64,000 nt of DNA from Epiperipatus broadwayi (Eukaryota; Onychophora; Udeonychophora; Euonychophora; Peripatidae): NCBI GenBank assembly GCA_028023455.1, contig JAQFVV010000204.1:389501-453500 (forward strand). Direction: 5' to 3'. Made by a program: the position numbers and the translations under genes. Each line of letters starts with the position of its first letter. Position 1 is the stretch's first letter. A model generated the notes under the pieces. The model saw nothing but the letters and a program-made list of their open reading frames with translations. It made no database searches and was not told the DNA's origin. Below are positions 12,403 to 26,270 of the stretch, in pieces.

Positions 12403-13270
12403 TCTAAAGTATATTAAACCATTAAGCATCACATGATCACATTTCCTATACTAGCACATTAATTGTTGATAAACAGAGCCAAACTCTCCATACAGTATTG
12501 CCACCTGTACTAAACAGAGTAATCAATGGATGCCAGAAGGCTTGTGCATAAAATCCCTATCTAATGCATACTCATCCAATATTTCCAGACTAGTTTCTGG
12601 CTGTGGCATTCATCAGTGAGGAGCTTTGGATCTGAGAGCACTGCATCTAGATCTTAGGATCTAATTCAACCCTCTAGCAACCACCTTTTATCTCTACTTA
12701 ACTACAAAACTATGAGAATGAAATTGAAAACACAAAAAATATTTTCAATCTAAGCTCAATAGCTTATATAGTCATATGGGCCTGAACTCAGTTCATCACC
12801 CATACATTTTGGAGTCTTTGGCTCTTTTACAACCATAGCCACCACTATACTATTAGGCAGGATTGGTATTAAACCATTAAGCATCACATGATCACATTTC
12901 CTATACTAACACATTAATTATTGATAAACAGAGCAAAACTCTCCATACAGTATTGCTACCTGTGCTAAACAGAGTAATCAATGGATGCCAGAAGGCTTGT
13001 GCAAAAAATCTCTATCTAATGCCTACTCATCCAATATCCCCAGACTAGTTTCTGGCTTGTGGCCTTCCTAAGATCTAGATGCAGTGCTCTCAGGTCCAAA
13101 GCTCCTCACTGACGAAAGACACAAGCCAGAAACTAGTCTGGGGATATTGGATGAGTAAGCATTAGATAGGGATTTTATGCACAAGCCTTCTGACATCCAT
13201 TGATTACTCTGTTTAGCACAGGTGGGAATACTGTATGGAGAGTTTTGCTCTGTTTATCTAAAGTATATTA
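12403..13270. mobile_element. Foldback repeat, copy 2: tandem plus inverted units
   Basis: A 455-bp unit (12416-12870) is followed by the first ~210 bp of the same unit (from 12871), which then turns back into an inverted copy ending near 13256. The same 14-base word TCTAAAGTATATTA lies at 12403-12416 and 13257-13270, flanking the whole composite like a target-site duplication. It shares sequence with 11816-12176 and 49957-50902. No coding capacity. The mechanism is unknown to me. Confidence 0.8.
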
Positions 13271-13972
13271 TAATAAAAATTATCAATGGAATCAGAAAGA
13301 AATGAACTATAAAAATAATATAGATATAAATATTAAAAGTAATATATATATATATTGAAACAGTAAGATTCGTATTCGAATCTTAAGTTTCACCTTTTTC
13401 TGTTGTCTCTCACTGACCGGTCTATCCTGCCCAAATTTAAACTTTTTGATATCAAATTGTGTGTGTAACCATATTAAAAATGTATAAATATTTGTAGAAT
13501 TCAGCATAAACACGCACACATTTCGATCTCAAATTAAATGCAATAAATAGGGATAAAATAATATAATTTAGATTTCTTTTAGTTATATGATTTTGTATAA
13601 TTTTAATCATTTATTTTGGATTATAAAGTTCGTATTTATTGCTTTGTTTAAATTTCATTTAATAATAATTCTAAAAAAATCTGATGTAATATTTAATTAA
13701 AAGTTAAAATAATCTTATGTTCCCTTTTTGTTTTTGAAATTTAAAAGCATCGGTCAGTGATAGATAATAGATTAATTAAAGAAAAATTCCCCAAAATATA
13801 ATTAGTAGATGTAAAATGTAAACAATAGAACGGCAGCTTTCTTTAATTAAAAACCAACAAAATGCGTTGATTATCCTCAGGGCAGATTAAATAGAACCTA
13901 AAAATACCTTAACAAAAACGTGAGAGATCAAGATAAAAAAGAGGCCATCTTAGACTTGCTGGAGACATTCAC
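13271..13972. other. Non-coding AT-rich DNA
   Basis: No gene. A short GC-richer patch near 13370-13440 is the only departure. On the minus strand this would be the 3' flank of the candidate gene at 13973-15137, with an ATTAAA-type poly(A) signal near 13840-13850. Confidence 0.5.
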
Positions 13973-15137
13973 TTAAACTTTAGCTTTGCTCTCGATCACT
14001 GGGAGTCTCCAAAATATAAAATAATTTGTTCCTGCCAAGGTATGACCGAGTAAAGCACCTAGATTATTCTCCATCAGGAGATGGCCTGTCGGATGCTGAA
14101 CTTTCCATTGCCCGTCATAAATTAACCATGAAGATCTGCTGCCTGAAATAAATGAGAAAGCTGCTGCTGCTGTGAAAGTAAAATGAAACATCTAAATACA
14201 AGAAAGAATGGCCACTCATGAACTATTTGCTACTTAACCAATGAACTCAGAAAACTTCTTATAAAACAGGTACCTGTCTGTATTCAAACTCTAGAGTACT
14301 CTAATAATATGTTATAGCTCTTCTTCATAATACTTATCTAAATTATAAAATGTAAAACTACCATCTGTATAACTAAAATTGAATAATTAATTTAATGTGT
14401 AAATTTCTTTACTAATCTAGCTTACCTCATTCTATCTTGGGTGTGTATTTTTAAAATCTACATTTTATCTATATTTATTATCTAATTATTGCATGCTCAC
14501 AATTGTCTCTATTTTCAAAGTTTAGATCTATGATCGTTTGAAACAGTGAATGCGTGTCACATTTTCATTAATATGTATTTTCCTAAATAACTTAACTTCC
14601 ATATAAATCGACACGCATTCAATGGCATCATTTATTGTAATGCAGGGGTCTACTACTTCGCAAATGGCTGACGTATTAGTTACAATAAATCCCAATTTAT
14701 ATCTGTTTTGTATTTATTAAATCATCATGAATAATTCCAGAAAATTTACATTTCTTTGAGAGTCACCAACATTCTTTAGTAAATGTTGATAATGTAGGGC
14801 CGAATTAGAAATCTATTTAAATCTCATCCTAATCTTTTGTACATTATACATGTGTTACGTTTTAGAGACACGATGACCCATTCCGCCGTGAAATTTCCAG
14901 ATTCTTCAGGGTTGAAATTAACCCCAGTCGTCCTACACAAGCAGGCATAACCCGCTCCCGTAGGACTTGACAATGTCATGCAGCCAGCCGGCAAAACTGC
15001 GACATGGACCGCTTGTCCCTGGTTATGCTTATGTGACACCTTACTTCGTCGGGCCGATGGCAGAGACCAGCCTGACATTCTTATAAACTCATTCACGGCA
15101 TTGCAGTTTCGATATACTGCCATTCCATATCGCCTTT
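13973..15137 (-). CDS. Candidate two-exon 3' end of an unidentified gene
   Basis: Two GC-richer islands are open on the minus strand. Exon A is 14859-15137 (279 nt), after a CTTTAG acceptor and before a C|GTAACA donor. Exon B is 13973-14142, after a good acceptor (TTATTTCAG), and ends in TAA at 13973-13975. The phases agree: A ends one base into a codon and B supplies the other two. Together they give about 148 residues, with CLCRTTGVNFNPEESG in A and SWLIYDGQWKVQHPTG in B. I recognise no family. Exon A has several cysteines and NFT as a possible N-glycosylation site. Composition, open frame and splice phase are the only support. A 75-codon plus-strand frame also crosses exon A, so the strand is not certain, and earlier exons are not identified. 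Confidence 0.38.
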
Positions 15138-15671
15138 CTAAAGCATGCCACATGTTCCTTTACTTAGTTTTATTATTCTAAACATATCACTTCGCCTCTG
15201 CATTATCTGCATAATTCACTCTCAAATAAATGTTTGCCCTTAGTTATAAATAAATATTTTAATTAAATAAATATATGTCTGCCATTACTCCTATAACCCA
15301 TACTTTAGACTCTTGCATTGCAAAGGTATAAATCCCTCCAGGCATGCATTAGAAATACTCACTCGAGAATTTTAGGTAGCTAGATTACACCTTCAAATAA
15401 ATGTATTCCTTTTGTAAACCTTTCAGTATCGAAAATACCGCTACTGAAATCCTCAATATAAAATAATGTCTAAATAAATAAATGTATTCTTTAAAATATA
15501 ATCATGTCACAAATCCCACTACTGAAGCTTTAAATCCACAAATATTATTAGTAAATGATTGTTTTATTAAAATGTATTAATAAATAATTTTAAACTATAC
15601 GTCTGCAGTTACGTTTCATTTAATTGATACCAATTCTATATAATATTTCCTCGATTATGTAAATATGAATG
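15138..15671. other. Non-coding AT-rich DNA
   Basis: No ORF or repeat recognised; repeated TAAATAAA-type words only. Confidence 0.5.
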
Positions 15672-15922
15672 TTTAATTAATATTAGTTTGGTTATTGGAT
15701 AACTCGAGAATAAAATCATGAGTCTCTTGCATATCCCTGACCACCATGCCTAAGGAAATCTTTACTAATATCGCATCAGATGCGTTGTTTTGTGGATCAT
15801 ATTGTGGAACCGATAAACTATGTTCAAAGTCAGTACCACGGGTGGCTTCGCTACTCGATGGTGCTGCTGTTCTGTATGGTGGTCGAATTCTGCACTATGT
15901 TTACGAGTCACACGTTTTCTGA
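15672..15922. other. GC-rich island, possible exon, strand unclear
   Basis: The segment 15740-15920 is far richer in G+C than its flanks. On the minus strand, 15672-15893 is open for 73 codons and includes YDPQNNASDAILVKISLGM. This weakly recalls the N-terminal strand of Cys-loop (nicotinic-type) receptors, where a YNP/YDP...NxS...V-x-x-SL pattern precedes the ligand-binding loops. On the plus strand, an ATG ORF of 58 codons (15746-15922) starts MPKEIF. No junction here has the phase needed to join exon A at 15137. Treat it as an unassigned exon candidate. Confidence 0.3.
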
Positions 15923-16289
15923 ACGTTACAATATATATATATATATATAATTATAAAAAATAAATTTGGACAAAAGAGATAAAATATAAACAATAAAAGA
16001 CACAAATATGTATGTAATAATGAAATATATAACAAGATTAATTACTGTGATCAGTTTTGGGAATATAATTTCAAATCATATGATTAAGAATGAATTTTTA
16101 ATATTTATTCCTGATACTCATTTGAATCAAAATGCTTTTAAAAACTATATTAAGCTATATTTAAGAACTTCTATTAAATACATAAAAATTGATATGTCTT
16201 CAACTTATTTCTTAAGTTTATTTGAATATTATAGAGTGGCTATGATAAAATTTAAATAGATACATATACTCTTGAAAGCAGATGCAAAA

Positions 16290-18990
16290 TACATTTTAGG
16301 TAAATTATCCAGTGCAACTATTAAAAAATGTTATATGAAGATTGATAGAAAAAAACATTACTGTTAGAGGACTAAGAATAAAACTAAATGAAATTTATTT
16401 ACAATTCTTATCTGAAAATCATGATATAATATTGCTAACGGAAACATGGCAAAATCACAAATTATAGGTGATAGATACAATATTTATAAACAAAACAGAA
16501 ATGATTGTATAATTAGAAGGGGAAATGTAACACTTATTACAGTAAATGAGATGTTAATTGGTAAATATATTAGTGAAATTAATTATCCAAATGCATCAAC
16601 TTGGAGTTGAAATTTAATTAAGCAATACTAAAAAATTACTTTTATCTTCTATATATAGTGAATCAGACAGATCTTTAATAAATCACATATATGAGAATTA
16701 TTTATTTAAACTAATTAATTATAATCATAGTGTTTGTTATTGCTAGTGATTTTAATTGTCCTGATCTATACTCAGAAAACAGTACTAAGGCATTCAGCTT
16801 ACTCAGCCTAGTACATATTATCAAGCTAAAACAAAGCAATACAATTAAAATATTGCATTTGACTGTGCATAATAATAATTATAAATTAATATGTAAATTA
16901 TTATCATAAATAATGTTACCTATAGATAAATATCATCCACCACTAAAATATTAATAGATTTAGCATATAAAAGAAATAAGAAATGCAGTCAGCAAAAAGA
17001 TTTTACAAAGGTTAATTATGATAAAATATATACAAGTTTTAAAATTATGTTTGGAATTAGTGATGTAAATATGGCTATTGAGAAATTTTTGATCATTTAT
17101 AATAATATAAATCACAATAGACCAAACACTATTTAACTAAAATGTAGATTTCCTATCTGGTTTATTGCAGAAGTCAGATTTATTATAAAGAGAAGAGAAC
17201 ACTATTATAAACAAATTATTAAAACAAAAAACTGAATATATTATAATAATGTAATAAATCTAAGGAAAGTTATAAAAAAAGATTATAAAAATTATATAAA
17301 AAAATTAAAAATGAATTTTAAATCAGAGTTTAAAGCGTTTGGAATTTTATTAAACATATTAATGTAAGAAGGAAAAGCATAGCCTTGATATCTAATTATA
17401 ATGGTATAACTTTAAAGAAATTCTGTCAACATTTTGAAAAATATTACAATAATGACACAAAAATAAATGAAACAACTCATAATTATAACCAAAGAGATTC
17501 TAATAATTCATCAAAAATGGATTTTTTCCCATAGAAAGTATAAATTAGCAAGATATTGAAAGAGTAATAAAAAAACTCAGAAATAAAAAAAAAAACTTTA
17601 ATTTGTATAAAATTGCAATATTTATTCTGAAGGGATGCTGTGGATTGTTTAATACAAAAAGTATTGCAATCATCATTAGATAAGATTTTCCCTGAGAATT
17701 TAAAAATAATTAGAATTGTATCTCTTTATCAAAATAGTACAAAAGGTAATCCAAAATGCTATAGAGCAATATCGATTTTATCATTTTTTTTCTAAAATTT
17801 TTGAAAATTGTTTTTATTCAAATATAAACAATTGATATTAATGAGACTATACCAAAAACTCAATATGGTTTTGTACTGAAAAATTCTATTATTACTAAAC
17901 TTGTAACAATTCAATACCATATAAATCATGCCTTAAATCTTGGAAAATAATTGTTATCATATAACTGAATTTGTCAACTGTATTTGATTTGGTTTCCCAT
18001 AAATTATTAATAATCAAACTAATAAAATTGAAAATACATATAAAAGTAATTAATTGGGTAGCTACTTACTTAGAAGAGTGTAAGTTCTATATCCATATCA
18101 ATAATGAAGCTAGTAAGTTGAAAATCAGTAAAAAAAAACATACCTCAAAGAAGAGCTTTGGCTCAATTACTATTTAAGATTATTACTGTAGATATAAGTG
18201 AAGATAGAAAGTATTCAGAAATTTTATCACATGCAGATAATGACAAAATATTTAAGGTAATAAGTAATTTATTTGACGTGATTAAATTACAAGATAATTT
18301 AAATCATTTGAAAACTGGTGTATTATAAATAGCATGAAAATAAATATTGAAAAAAATTTGTTGAATCACATATAAGAAACTCTACAACTTTTGATTCAAA
18401 TTACTATATAGATACAAAAAAAAATTATAAAAAAGAATCTCACAAAAATCTTGGAATAAACTATAAGGAAATACAAAAGAAAGGTTATAAAATCACAGAG
18501 AAAACATTGAAAAATAATAAAAACTTCTCCATAGAAACGTTTATTTTTGTTTCAAATTCTAGTATTGTCAGCAATACACTTTGTATCAGAAATATGTAAC
18601 AGAAATAATGTAACAATGGTGGATGGATATGTTTCAGAAAATATACAACAATTTCATTAAATATGTAAATACTGATTAAAATAAGTACTATTTTTCACCA
18701 GTAAAACAAAGATAATTAAAACACCTAACATTGTTATATAATATTTTACATAAAATCATACTTTTATCATATTGGGTAATCAAAATTAAATTTAAAGAAG
18801 CAATCAGAAAGACAAGATATTATAAAAAACTAAAAATAACAACCGCTAAAACATATATTTATATCACTCAAGTTTGTAAAGAATAAGCAAGTTATATAAC
18901 ACTACTGATGTTAACATGCTTTATCTTTTGATAAAACAACATTTTAAAATATAATAAAAACTATATTTTAGAAATATAAACTATATAAAT
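16290..18990 (+). mobile_element. Decayed LINE with AP-endonuclease and RT (CR1/Jockey-like)
   Basis: In broken plus-strand frames the endonuclease signature DIILLTETW appears near 16425. RT text follows: VSHKLLIIKLIKLKI and NWVATYLEE near 17990-18075 (the segment between RT blocks in CR1/Jockey/Rex-type LINEs), then a degenerate catalytic box HADNDKIF near 18230 (expected F-A-D-D) and NSMKINIEK near 18330. The order and spacing fit one LINE of ~2.7 kb. Stops and frameshifts are dense, so the copy is old. An 83-codon ORF just upstream (16008-16259) might be a relic of its first ORF, but I see no motif in it. The 3' end is not defined; a TA array starts at 19080. Confidence 0.75.
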
Positions 18991-19076
18991 TTTATATCAT
19001 TTACTATCATTACCGTTTTATGGTATATATATTTTCTTACTGAACTGAATATGTTTTAAAAGGAATAACAATCAAG

Positions 19077-19636
<560 letters not shown>

Positions 19637-22600
19637 ATCAACATGTGTTTCCGGTTGGTAATTGATGATTCCATTTTGAAAATTGAGTTGAAAATGATTA
19701 TGAATATAATCGAAAATATTTCTTTATGAGTTTTTATTTATATTATATTATAAATTGTTTACCATTGTTTGGAATATATTTAAGTTTCGTTATTGTATTA
19801 TTAATATTAGTGGACATTTATTTTGTTATAAATATATATAAGAAATAATCCCAATGCACACTGCTAACTGCAATTAAATATCAAATCACTCTTCCAAATG
19901 TTAATGAATAATTTGAGATCATTATTAATTTAAATTCCATGTCTTTTGATTGACATCATCACAGCTTACCTTTTAGACTGGCTGCTTGATATTTGACTTA
20001 TATATGTAAAATCACAGTGAGCATGGCTGAAATTACTTAAGGTTTGGAAGAATGATATATATTGTACAGGATAGAAAATCCATCCTTACTTTTTGAAGTT
20101 CTAGTATGGTTTTAAAAATGTCTTTGATATTGTTTTACTTAAGGAATTGTAAATAAGTTGTTAGTGTTATTGTTATTAATTGTTTTATTGTTATTTATTT
20201 CAGGTTTATTTATTTATTATGATATGCTTTATTTTGAGATAAATTGTGATAGTGGCGATATGTATGTGTATAATTATGAGTGTGTGTATAAAGAAATAAT
20301 CGTTAGCAGCAGTATTTAAATTGCTAAATATAATTATATTGTAACTTTATTTAGTTATTTATCTTTTTTTTTTTTAAATTATAAAAGATATAGTAATTTT
20401 ATTCTGGTTGTTTAAATATTCATTTGGTTTGTAAATTACAACATAAATTTTTCAATATAATATATTTGTATTTTTTTTTTATTATTGACATTATTTTTTT
20501 TTGTTAGAAAAAAAAATCAATTTAAAATTGCTAAACAATAGGGTTAAAGTTTTTTTTAATCAGCATGAGATTTTACAACAATGGGCTAGGAGCTGGCTAT
20601 GGAACCAGGAGAATTGTCATTATTATTATTACTACTACTTAATAAGGAAAGGAAGAAAAAAGACATAACTTTTGTTTGTCATTTCTCCAAATTTTTCTTA
20701 TAAATTTCCTTACAAAAATTATTGAATTAAGGATTAATACTAAATATGATTTGCTAAGTTCAACTTTATCATTTTGAGGTTTGCCTCTTTTACTTGCCCA
20801 TCTACCAACATTGGAAATTTCATGAAGCACAAAACCGTGTTCATAAATAAGTTTAAAAATAGCTATTTGTAATTATATATCCTAGTACAATTTTCAAATT
20901 TCTTAATCATCCAAAGTAATTTTCAACTTAACTGGTACATAATTGTATATCAAGGAAATGATTGAACTCAATTGTTTAATAACAAGGAACCAATCTGTTA
21001 ATTTACTTATAATATGTACATATTTTAACATCACTTCGAGCCATTTTAGGATGAATAAAATAAGTGAAAGTGCTTGAAATAACTGGGATTTGAAAATAAC
21101 AGGACACTAAAGCAGTTAGATGGTAACAGAATTTATCTTATTTTTTATTGTCTATTTTTTATGTAACATTTAAATATATCTTTATGAAAAAATATACAAC
21201 TGAAATCTTTGGAAACTAGCTTACAAATTTCTTTTGAATGTTAAAATGTTAAGAATGATGAAAGTCAATTTTAGTATATATGTTTATTTATTTATTTTAA
21301 AGACATTTTATAGCTTAAACTATGCAAATATGTTGTAATTATAAATATATATAATATTTTTTTTTTTTTACTTTTTATTTGATTCGCGTTTGTATACAGG
21401 TATACTAAATAATAAAAGTCATTTGTCAATTTAAATTGGAAAGCAATAAATTATATTTCATTGCATAGGAATTGTATAAATGTATAAATTTATAGAACTG
21501 TATTTATAAGTAATATCATTGTTTAATAATTATCTTAGTTCTTCAATTATTATTCTTAGAATTTGGTTGCATTTTATTCATGTCCAATAATTTTCATAGG
21601 TTAAAATATTTAATAGTTCATACTTGTGTGTGTTATATCTTAATGCCAATATTCCATATGCTAGTCATTATCTTTATTTATATTTAAGTCACTTGCCTTT
21701 TAAATTTATTTGTTGGTGCAGACATTACTTAATGTTTATTGATGTTACAATTATAGTTATAACTTTAGTCCACTATTGTGAAGTTTTTATCTTGGTATTG
21801 TTAGTTGTAGAATAGCCTTAGTATGTCAGGCCTTATTTATTACAGTTATTATTATTACTGGATGGGGCATATAAATTCCCCAACTGTATTGTAGTTATCC
21901 ATGAGTTGATAGTGCTTATATTTCCAGTGATTGTAATCACATATTCCTAGGTACCTATTGTTGTTGTTTTCAGTGAGCCTCTCCATATATTTTCCTGATG
22001 CACTGAGACAAAAGGTCCAAGCATCCTATTTTGTCTCAAATGTAGGTGTTATTTTGGAAGCCACCATGCTTTTGATATATTTATGCTAGTTGCATTCCAG
22101 ATTCCTCTTTTTGGATCTATCATTCATGAGATTTAATTACAATTAAATTTTCCACCACAGTAGATGAAGTTGCTTGTATTTTAGTATGTAGTGTCAAGAT
22201 AAGTTTGTTTAAAGGATGCACTCAGTTATGTTAGTGCTTTAAAGTATAAGAATGTCTCTGTTTTATGCTATCATAATTTGTAATCTTTCACAAACCAACC
22301 AACAATATTTTGTAATTGTAAATGTTTAAAGTTATAATCATATGGCCAGTTGGTACAATCTACATATGTTATGTATATGCTATGATCATCCAGAACTTTT
22401 CCAATGTAGATGTAAATCACTTAGTTATATCTAAATGTTTATTTAAATGATTTACATTATGTGGACATTGAATTTATAACTTGTGGGTGTATAAATGACT
22501 TCTGTTAAGCCTCATTCACTGAATCCATATAATATTTGCTTAATTCAGTCATTTAGTTATTTTCTACTTTAAAGTAGTATTCATTTAAAAATGTATTAAA

Positions 22601-23189
22601 GAAATACTTTTATGACTTAAATTATTAATACAACAAGATATCTCCAACTTGTTTATTTATTTGTATATTTATTTAATTCCATAAAAGCTTATACAGTTCT
22701 TATGTGAATATAAATTGCAAATTATAAGTGTTGTTGTTAAACCTGGTACTTAATTTATATATAAAAATCGAGTATTGGCAAAATAAAACCATTATTATGT
22801 TTTCCAGATATGTATATGTATGCTATTATATAAATCTAAAATTGCAATCTTGAAATAAAGTTGTGTCATTTATTTTATATAAAAGAAGGACTTTGAGTTT
22901 TATTTGAGGTTTATTAATTTTTCTTTTCTCTATTTTTAGTACATCAGTTCTACAAGCTAGCAGATATAAAAGTATTAAATTATTGGTAATTTCAATTAAA
23001 TAAATATATTTTGGATTCAATAAAATTCCTTTTGTTCCAAATTATATTTGGTATATAATTAATTGTAAGTTAAATTAACCCTGAGAACTAATTGGTAACT
23101 ACTCTAGTCAATGCTCTATACTATTAAGATTATTTTATATAGTTAGCCATGGTAACAGTATATTTTTAGTAAATTTATTTTGAGGCAGT
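19637..23189. other. 3.5 kb of non-coding AT-rich DNA
   Basis: No gene, tRNA or clear mobile element found. Short poly-T runs (20367, 20471, 21358) and a GC-richer patch at 21950-22110 are the only marked features. Short open frames here (61-65 codons) look like chance. Confidence 0.5.
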
Positions 23190-23640
23190 TTTTTTTTCTC
23201 TTAATATGTGTATAACATGCTATATATAGGTTATTACACTTCTTATATGTATAATATTTATATTGAGTTGAATGATGGAAGATATTTTATTTCTTTTTGC
23301 ATGGCACATACATTTTATTATAATTGGCAAGTTAATATGAAGCTTGATTACATGTAGAGTTTCAAATTGTATTTTCTCATTATAATTACCGCACCATCGT
23401 TAGGGCATGGTTAATTGATGATTAAATTTGATGAAGAGTTTTATTTACTATTACAATTGGCCTACCAACATTTAGGGCCTTTTTATTCTAGTATATGTGT
23501 GGAATATGCTTGATTCATTACCATTCGTTTACGAGGATGGAGAAGGTTATATATACGTTCCATTACAATTGTTGTCCAACATTTTAGGCATTCATTTCTC
23601 AATCTATGTACATAATAAGCTATATTTATATCATTTTCCA
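23190..23640. repeat. Degenerate tandem repeat
   Basis: The motif TTACAATTG followed by CCAACATTT(T)AGG(C) recurs (23451, 23566, with a weaker copy near 23380), giving units of very roughly 75-115 bp with low similarity. Confidence 0.4.
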
Positions 23641-23644
23641 TTAC

Positions 23645-23666
23645 TATATATATATATAGTATATGG

Positions 23667-23701
<35 letters not shown>

Positions 23702-23702
23702 T

Positions 23703-23736
<34 letters not shown>
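23645..23736. repeat. Interrupted (TA)n array
   Basis: TA runs broken by short GTATATGG and GATAGA segments. Confidence 0.95.
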
Positions 23737-23739
<3 letters not shown>

Positions 23740-23779
23740 GATTATCTATCTGTAAATGGTTTGTATATATCAAACTATT

Positions 23780-24788
23780 TGGAATATATAAATAAATTAA
23801 ATTAAATTATTATATGAGAATTAGAAAAGTACTACATATACATAAAATTCATCAGATTTTATTTTTATAGTGCATTTATCCTTAAATACCAACTCATATA
23901 TGTTCTATGGAGTGATCAATGTACTAACACCCATTACGCTCCAACATTCCAGCTTATCAAAGAATTCTATTCATGTAGCCAGTCCAACTGATCAATAAAT
24001 AGGCCTGTGACATGGGTAAAAAATCACTTTCATGCAAGTTAAATCCTGGCATACACATACCCCAGTTCCATGAAATACAGTTTGTAAATAAAAAGAAAAT
24101 GAATTCTATAAAAAAAATTAACAAAATATAGAGAAGCAGAAGAACATAAAAAAAAGTATAGTTATTTACACTATTCATACTTTTACTTCTTTATTTAAAT
24201 ATTAACTCTCCTGGCTTTGGCAGTCACAAAAGAACTTTAAGAAATTTTCTTTAGATCTCATAAATATGCTAATATGATTCTAAAAAGTTGTGACTGGAAT
24301 TGCCTTTAGAAAAATTATTATTATCTTAACTAATATAAAATTTTCAATTAATTTTTGTGTTCAGGGAATGTTTGGTCAAATGTCTAGAGCATTATAATTA
24401 GAACTTGATGTAAAAAATCAGAAATTTCATGTCTTTCACTCTCAGAATTACAACTTTTTTCAACTTCTTTCTTTGTTTGGAACTCCAAAAATCTCATTTG
24501 ATATTTTATTTGTGTTGTCATGAACTGGAAAGATCAGAAACAAGCAAATATAAATATTTTTCAAGTAGAATAAAAAATATGCCCAAGACCCAATAATTCA
24601 ATAACAAGAGGAGTAATTTAAAATTATTTCAATGCAAATAATTAATTATACAATAAAATTAATATAAATATTTTGAATTGAATATATGCATACATGCTAG
24701 GTCACAAATCTAGAAAACCTGATATACATATATAATCTTAATGTAAACATTAAAAGCATAAAGCTAAACTAGTCAATTAATAATCAAA
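23780..24788. other. Non-coding AT-rich DNA
   Basis: No gene or repeat family recognised. Confidence 0.5.
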
Positions 24789-25420
24789 ATTAAACCCAAA
24801 TCCATAACTCAATGAGACTAAGCAATTAAACTGTAAACACTACCAATGGTTTCATTGCTACAAGCAGCAGACTTCTTAAGCATAAAGAACTAGAAAATAA
24901 CAACATATTTAAACTAAACATTACTCATAATTCCACTTACTTCCCATACACTGTTAATATTAAAGGAACTATTCCTGAGTAGTGTATATTATCCCTTGTT
25001 TTCTGTAAGAAGGTATATATAGATCAGTATAGTTTGAATTTAAATGAAAATATAAGGATACATAAAAGTAGGGTTAGAAATAAATATTTTAGTTCTGCTT
25101 TATATGTCCATGAAAAAGATACAGGACACACTATTAATTTTGATGAAGCTAAAGTTGTCATCCTCAAGAGAAATGAAATATAAAAAAATTAAAGAATTTT
25201 TATTATTAAAAATTTATGATTCTGAAGCCATTAACTTATTTAAAAGATCTTTTAATATTAAGGGTGTATGGGAAGTAAGTGAAATTGTGGATAATGTTTA
25301 GTTTAAATGTGTTATTTTGTAGTTCTTTACAATTGAGAAGCCTGCTTGTAGCATTGAAATCATTAGTAGTGTTTAAGAGTTCATTTTCTTGACTAGTCTA
25401 GTTGAGTTGTGAATTTAAGA
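24789..25420 (+). mobile_element. Penelope-like element 3' fragment with inverted arms
   Basis: Between 25030 and 25301 the plus strand encodes, with one frame change, text of the GIY-YIG C-terminal type: SALYVHEKDTGHTINFDEA, then YKKIKEFLLLKIYDSEA and GVWEVSEI before a stop at 25299-25301. The last codons and the 3' untranslated part (about 25251-25420) are present again, inverted, at 24789-24964 (GCTACAAGCAG and TTTAAACTAAACATTA in the left arm). Penelope-like elements are known for partial copies and for terminal repeats that can be inverted. The YIG motif itself and the RT are absent, so this is a truncated piece. It is not a close copy of the fragment at 19201. Confidence 0.7.
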
Positions 25421-26270
25421 TAATTTTGATATATAATCTTATATAAGTAATTCTATTTTTAATTTACTTACCCATGTAATCTATGAAGTCTTATTGGGCT
25501 TAACAAAAACCTAAAAGTCAGAGTGACCAATAGGGCTCATTATCTGAAGCTAGGGGCTGATTCTCTGGGATATGACATCCATAGTGTTTCCACCTCCAAA
25601 GTCTGAATGATTTTGCAGCTCTGTTCCCCAGAGTGAAAAGAAAGAAGCATCAATTCTTTTATTTTTTATATAATGGCTTGTCTTTATGATCAATTCTGGA
25701 ATACACTAGTTAGAGCAAAGCTGACATAACACTTAGATTTCTTTACCAATAATTTGGTCAACCTTAACCAAAATTTCAATTAGCTTCATAGAAATAGTTA
25801 TTGTTTCAAATCCCATTAGTTAATTAGTTTTAATTTAATTCAGAATTTCACATGACTATTTTTTTAACATTTTTTATTAACAAAGTTTAATGATAAAATA
25901 TTTTCACTATTATTTAATTTTTCATGGCTTGTTATTCCACTATCAATGATTTCATCAGTTTGTATATTACTATATTTTATTATATTATGTAGGTATTATA
26001 TAATTTGACATTTTAAATTTTCAATATTGTTTATGTGATAAATTTTTAGAAACCATTAGCTTGTATTTGTACTTTTATTTTAATGTTAGGTTAGGCTGAT
26101 TAACTCTAAAAATATAAAACAGTTTGTTCCACTACATAACAAATATTTTTGACACTTTATCAATAGGGCATCCATTTGTAAAAGCTTTAAAATAATATTA
26201 TATAATTATTACATTCAACAAACTGGCATGAAATAATATATTTATTCAATATGATGAAATTTAAAAAAAA
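25421..26270. other. Non-coding AT-rich DNA
   Basis: No gene seen; a GC-richer patch at 25500-25640 has no recognised content. Confidence 0.5.

Noticed and set aside
14642-14670. hAT-like end beginning CAGGGGTCTAC
   Set aside because: Only the first eight bases fit; no subterminal palindromes, partner end or 8-bp duplication.
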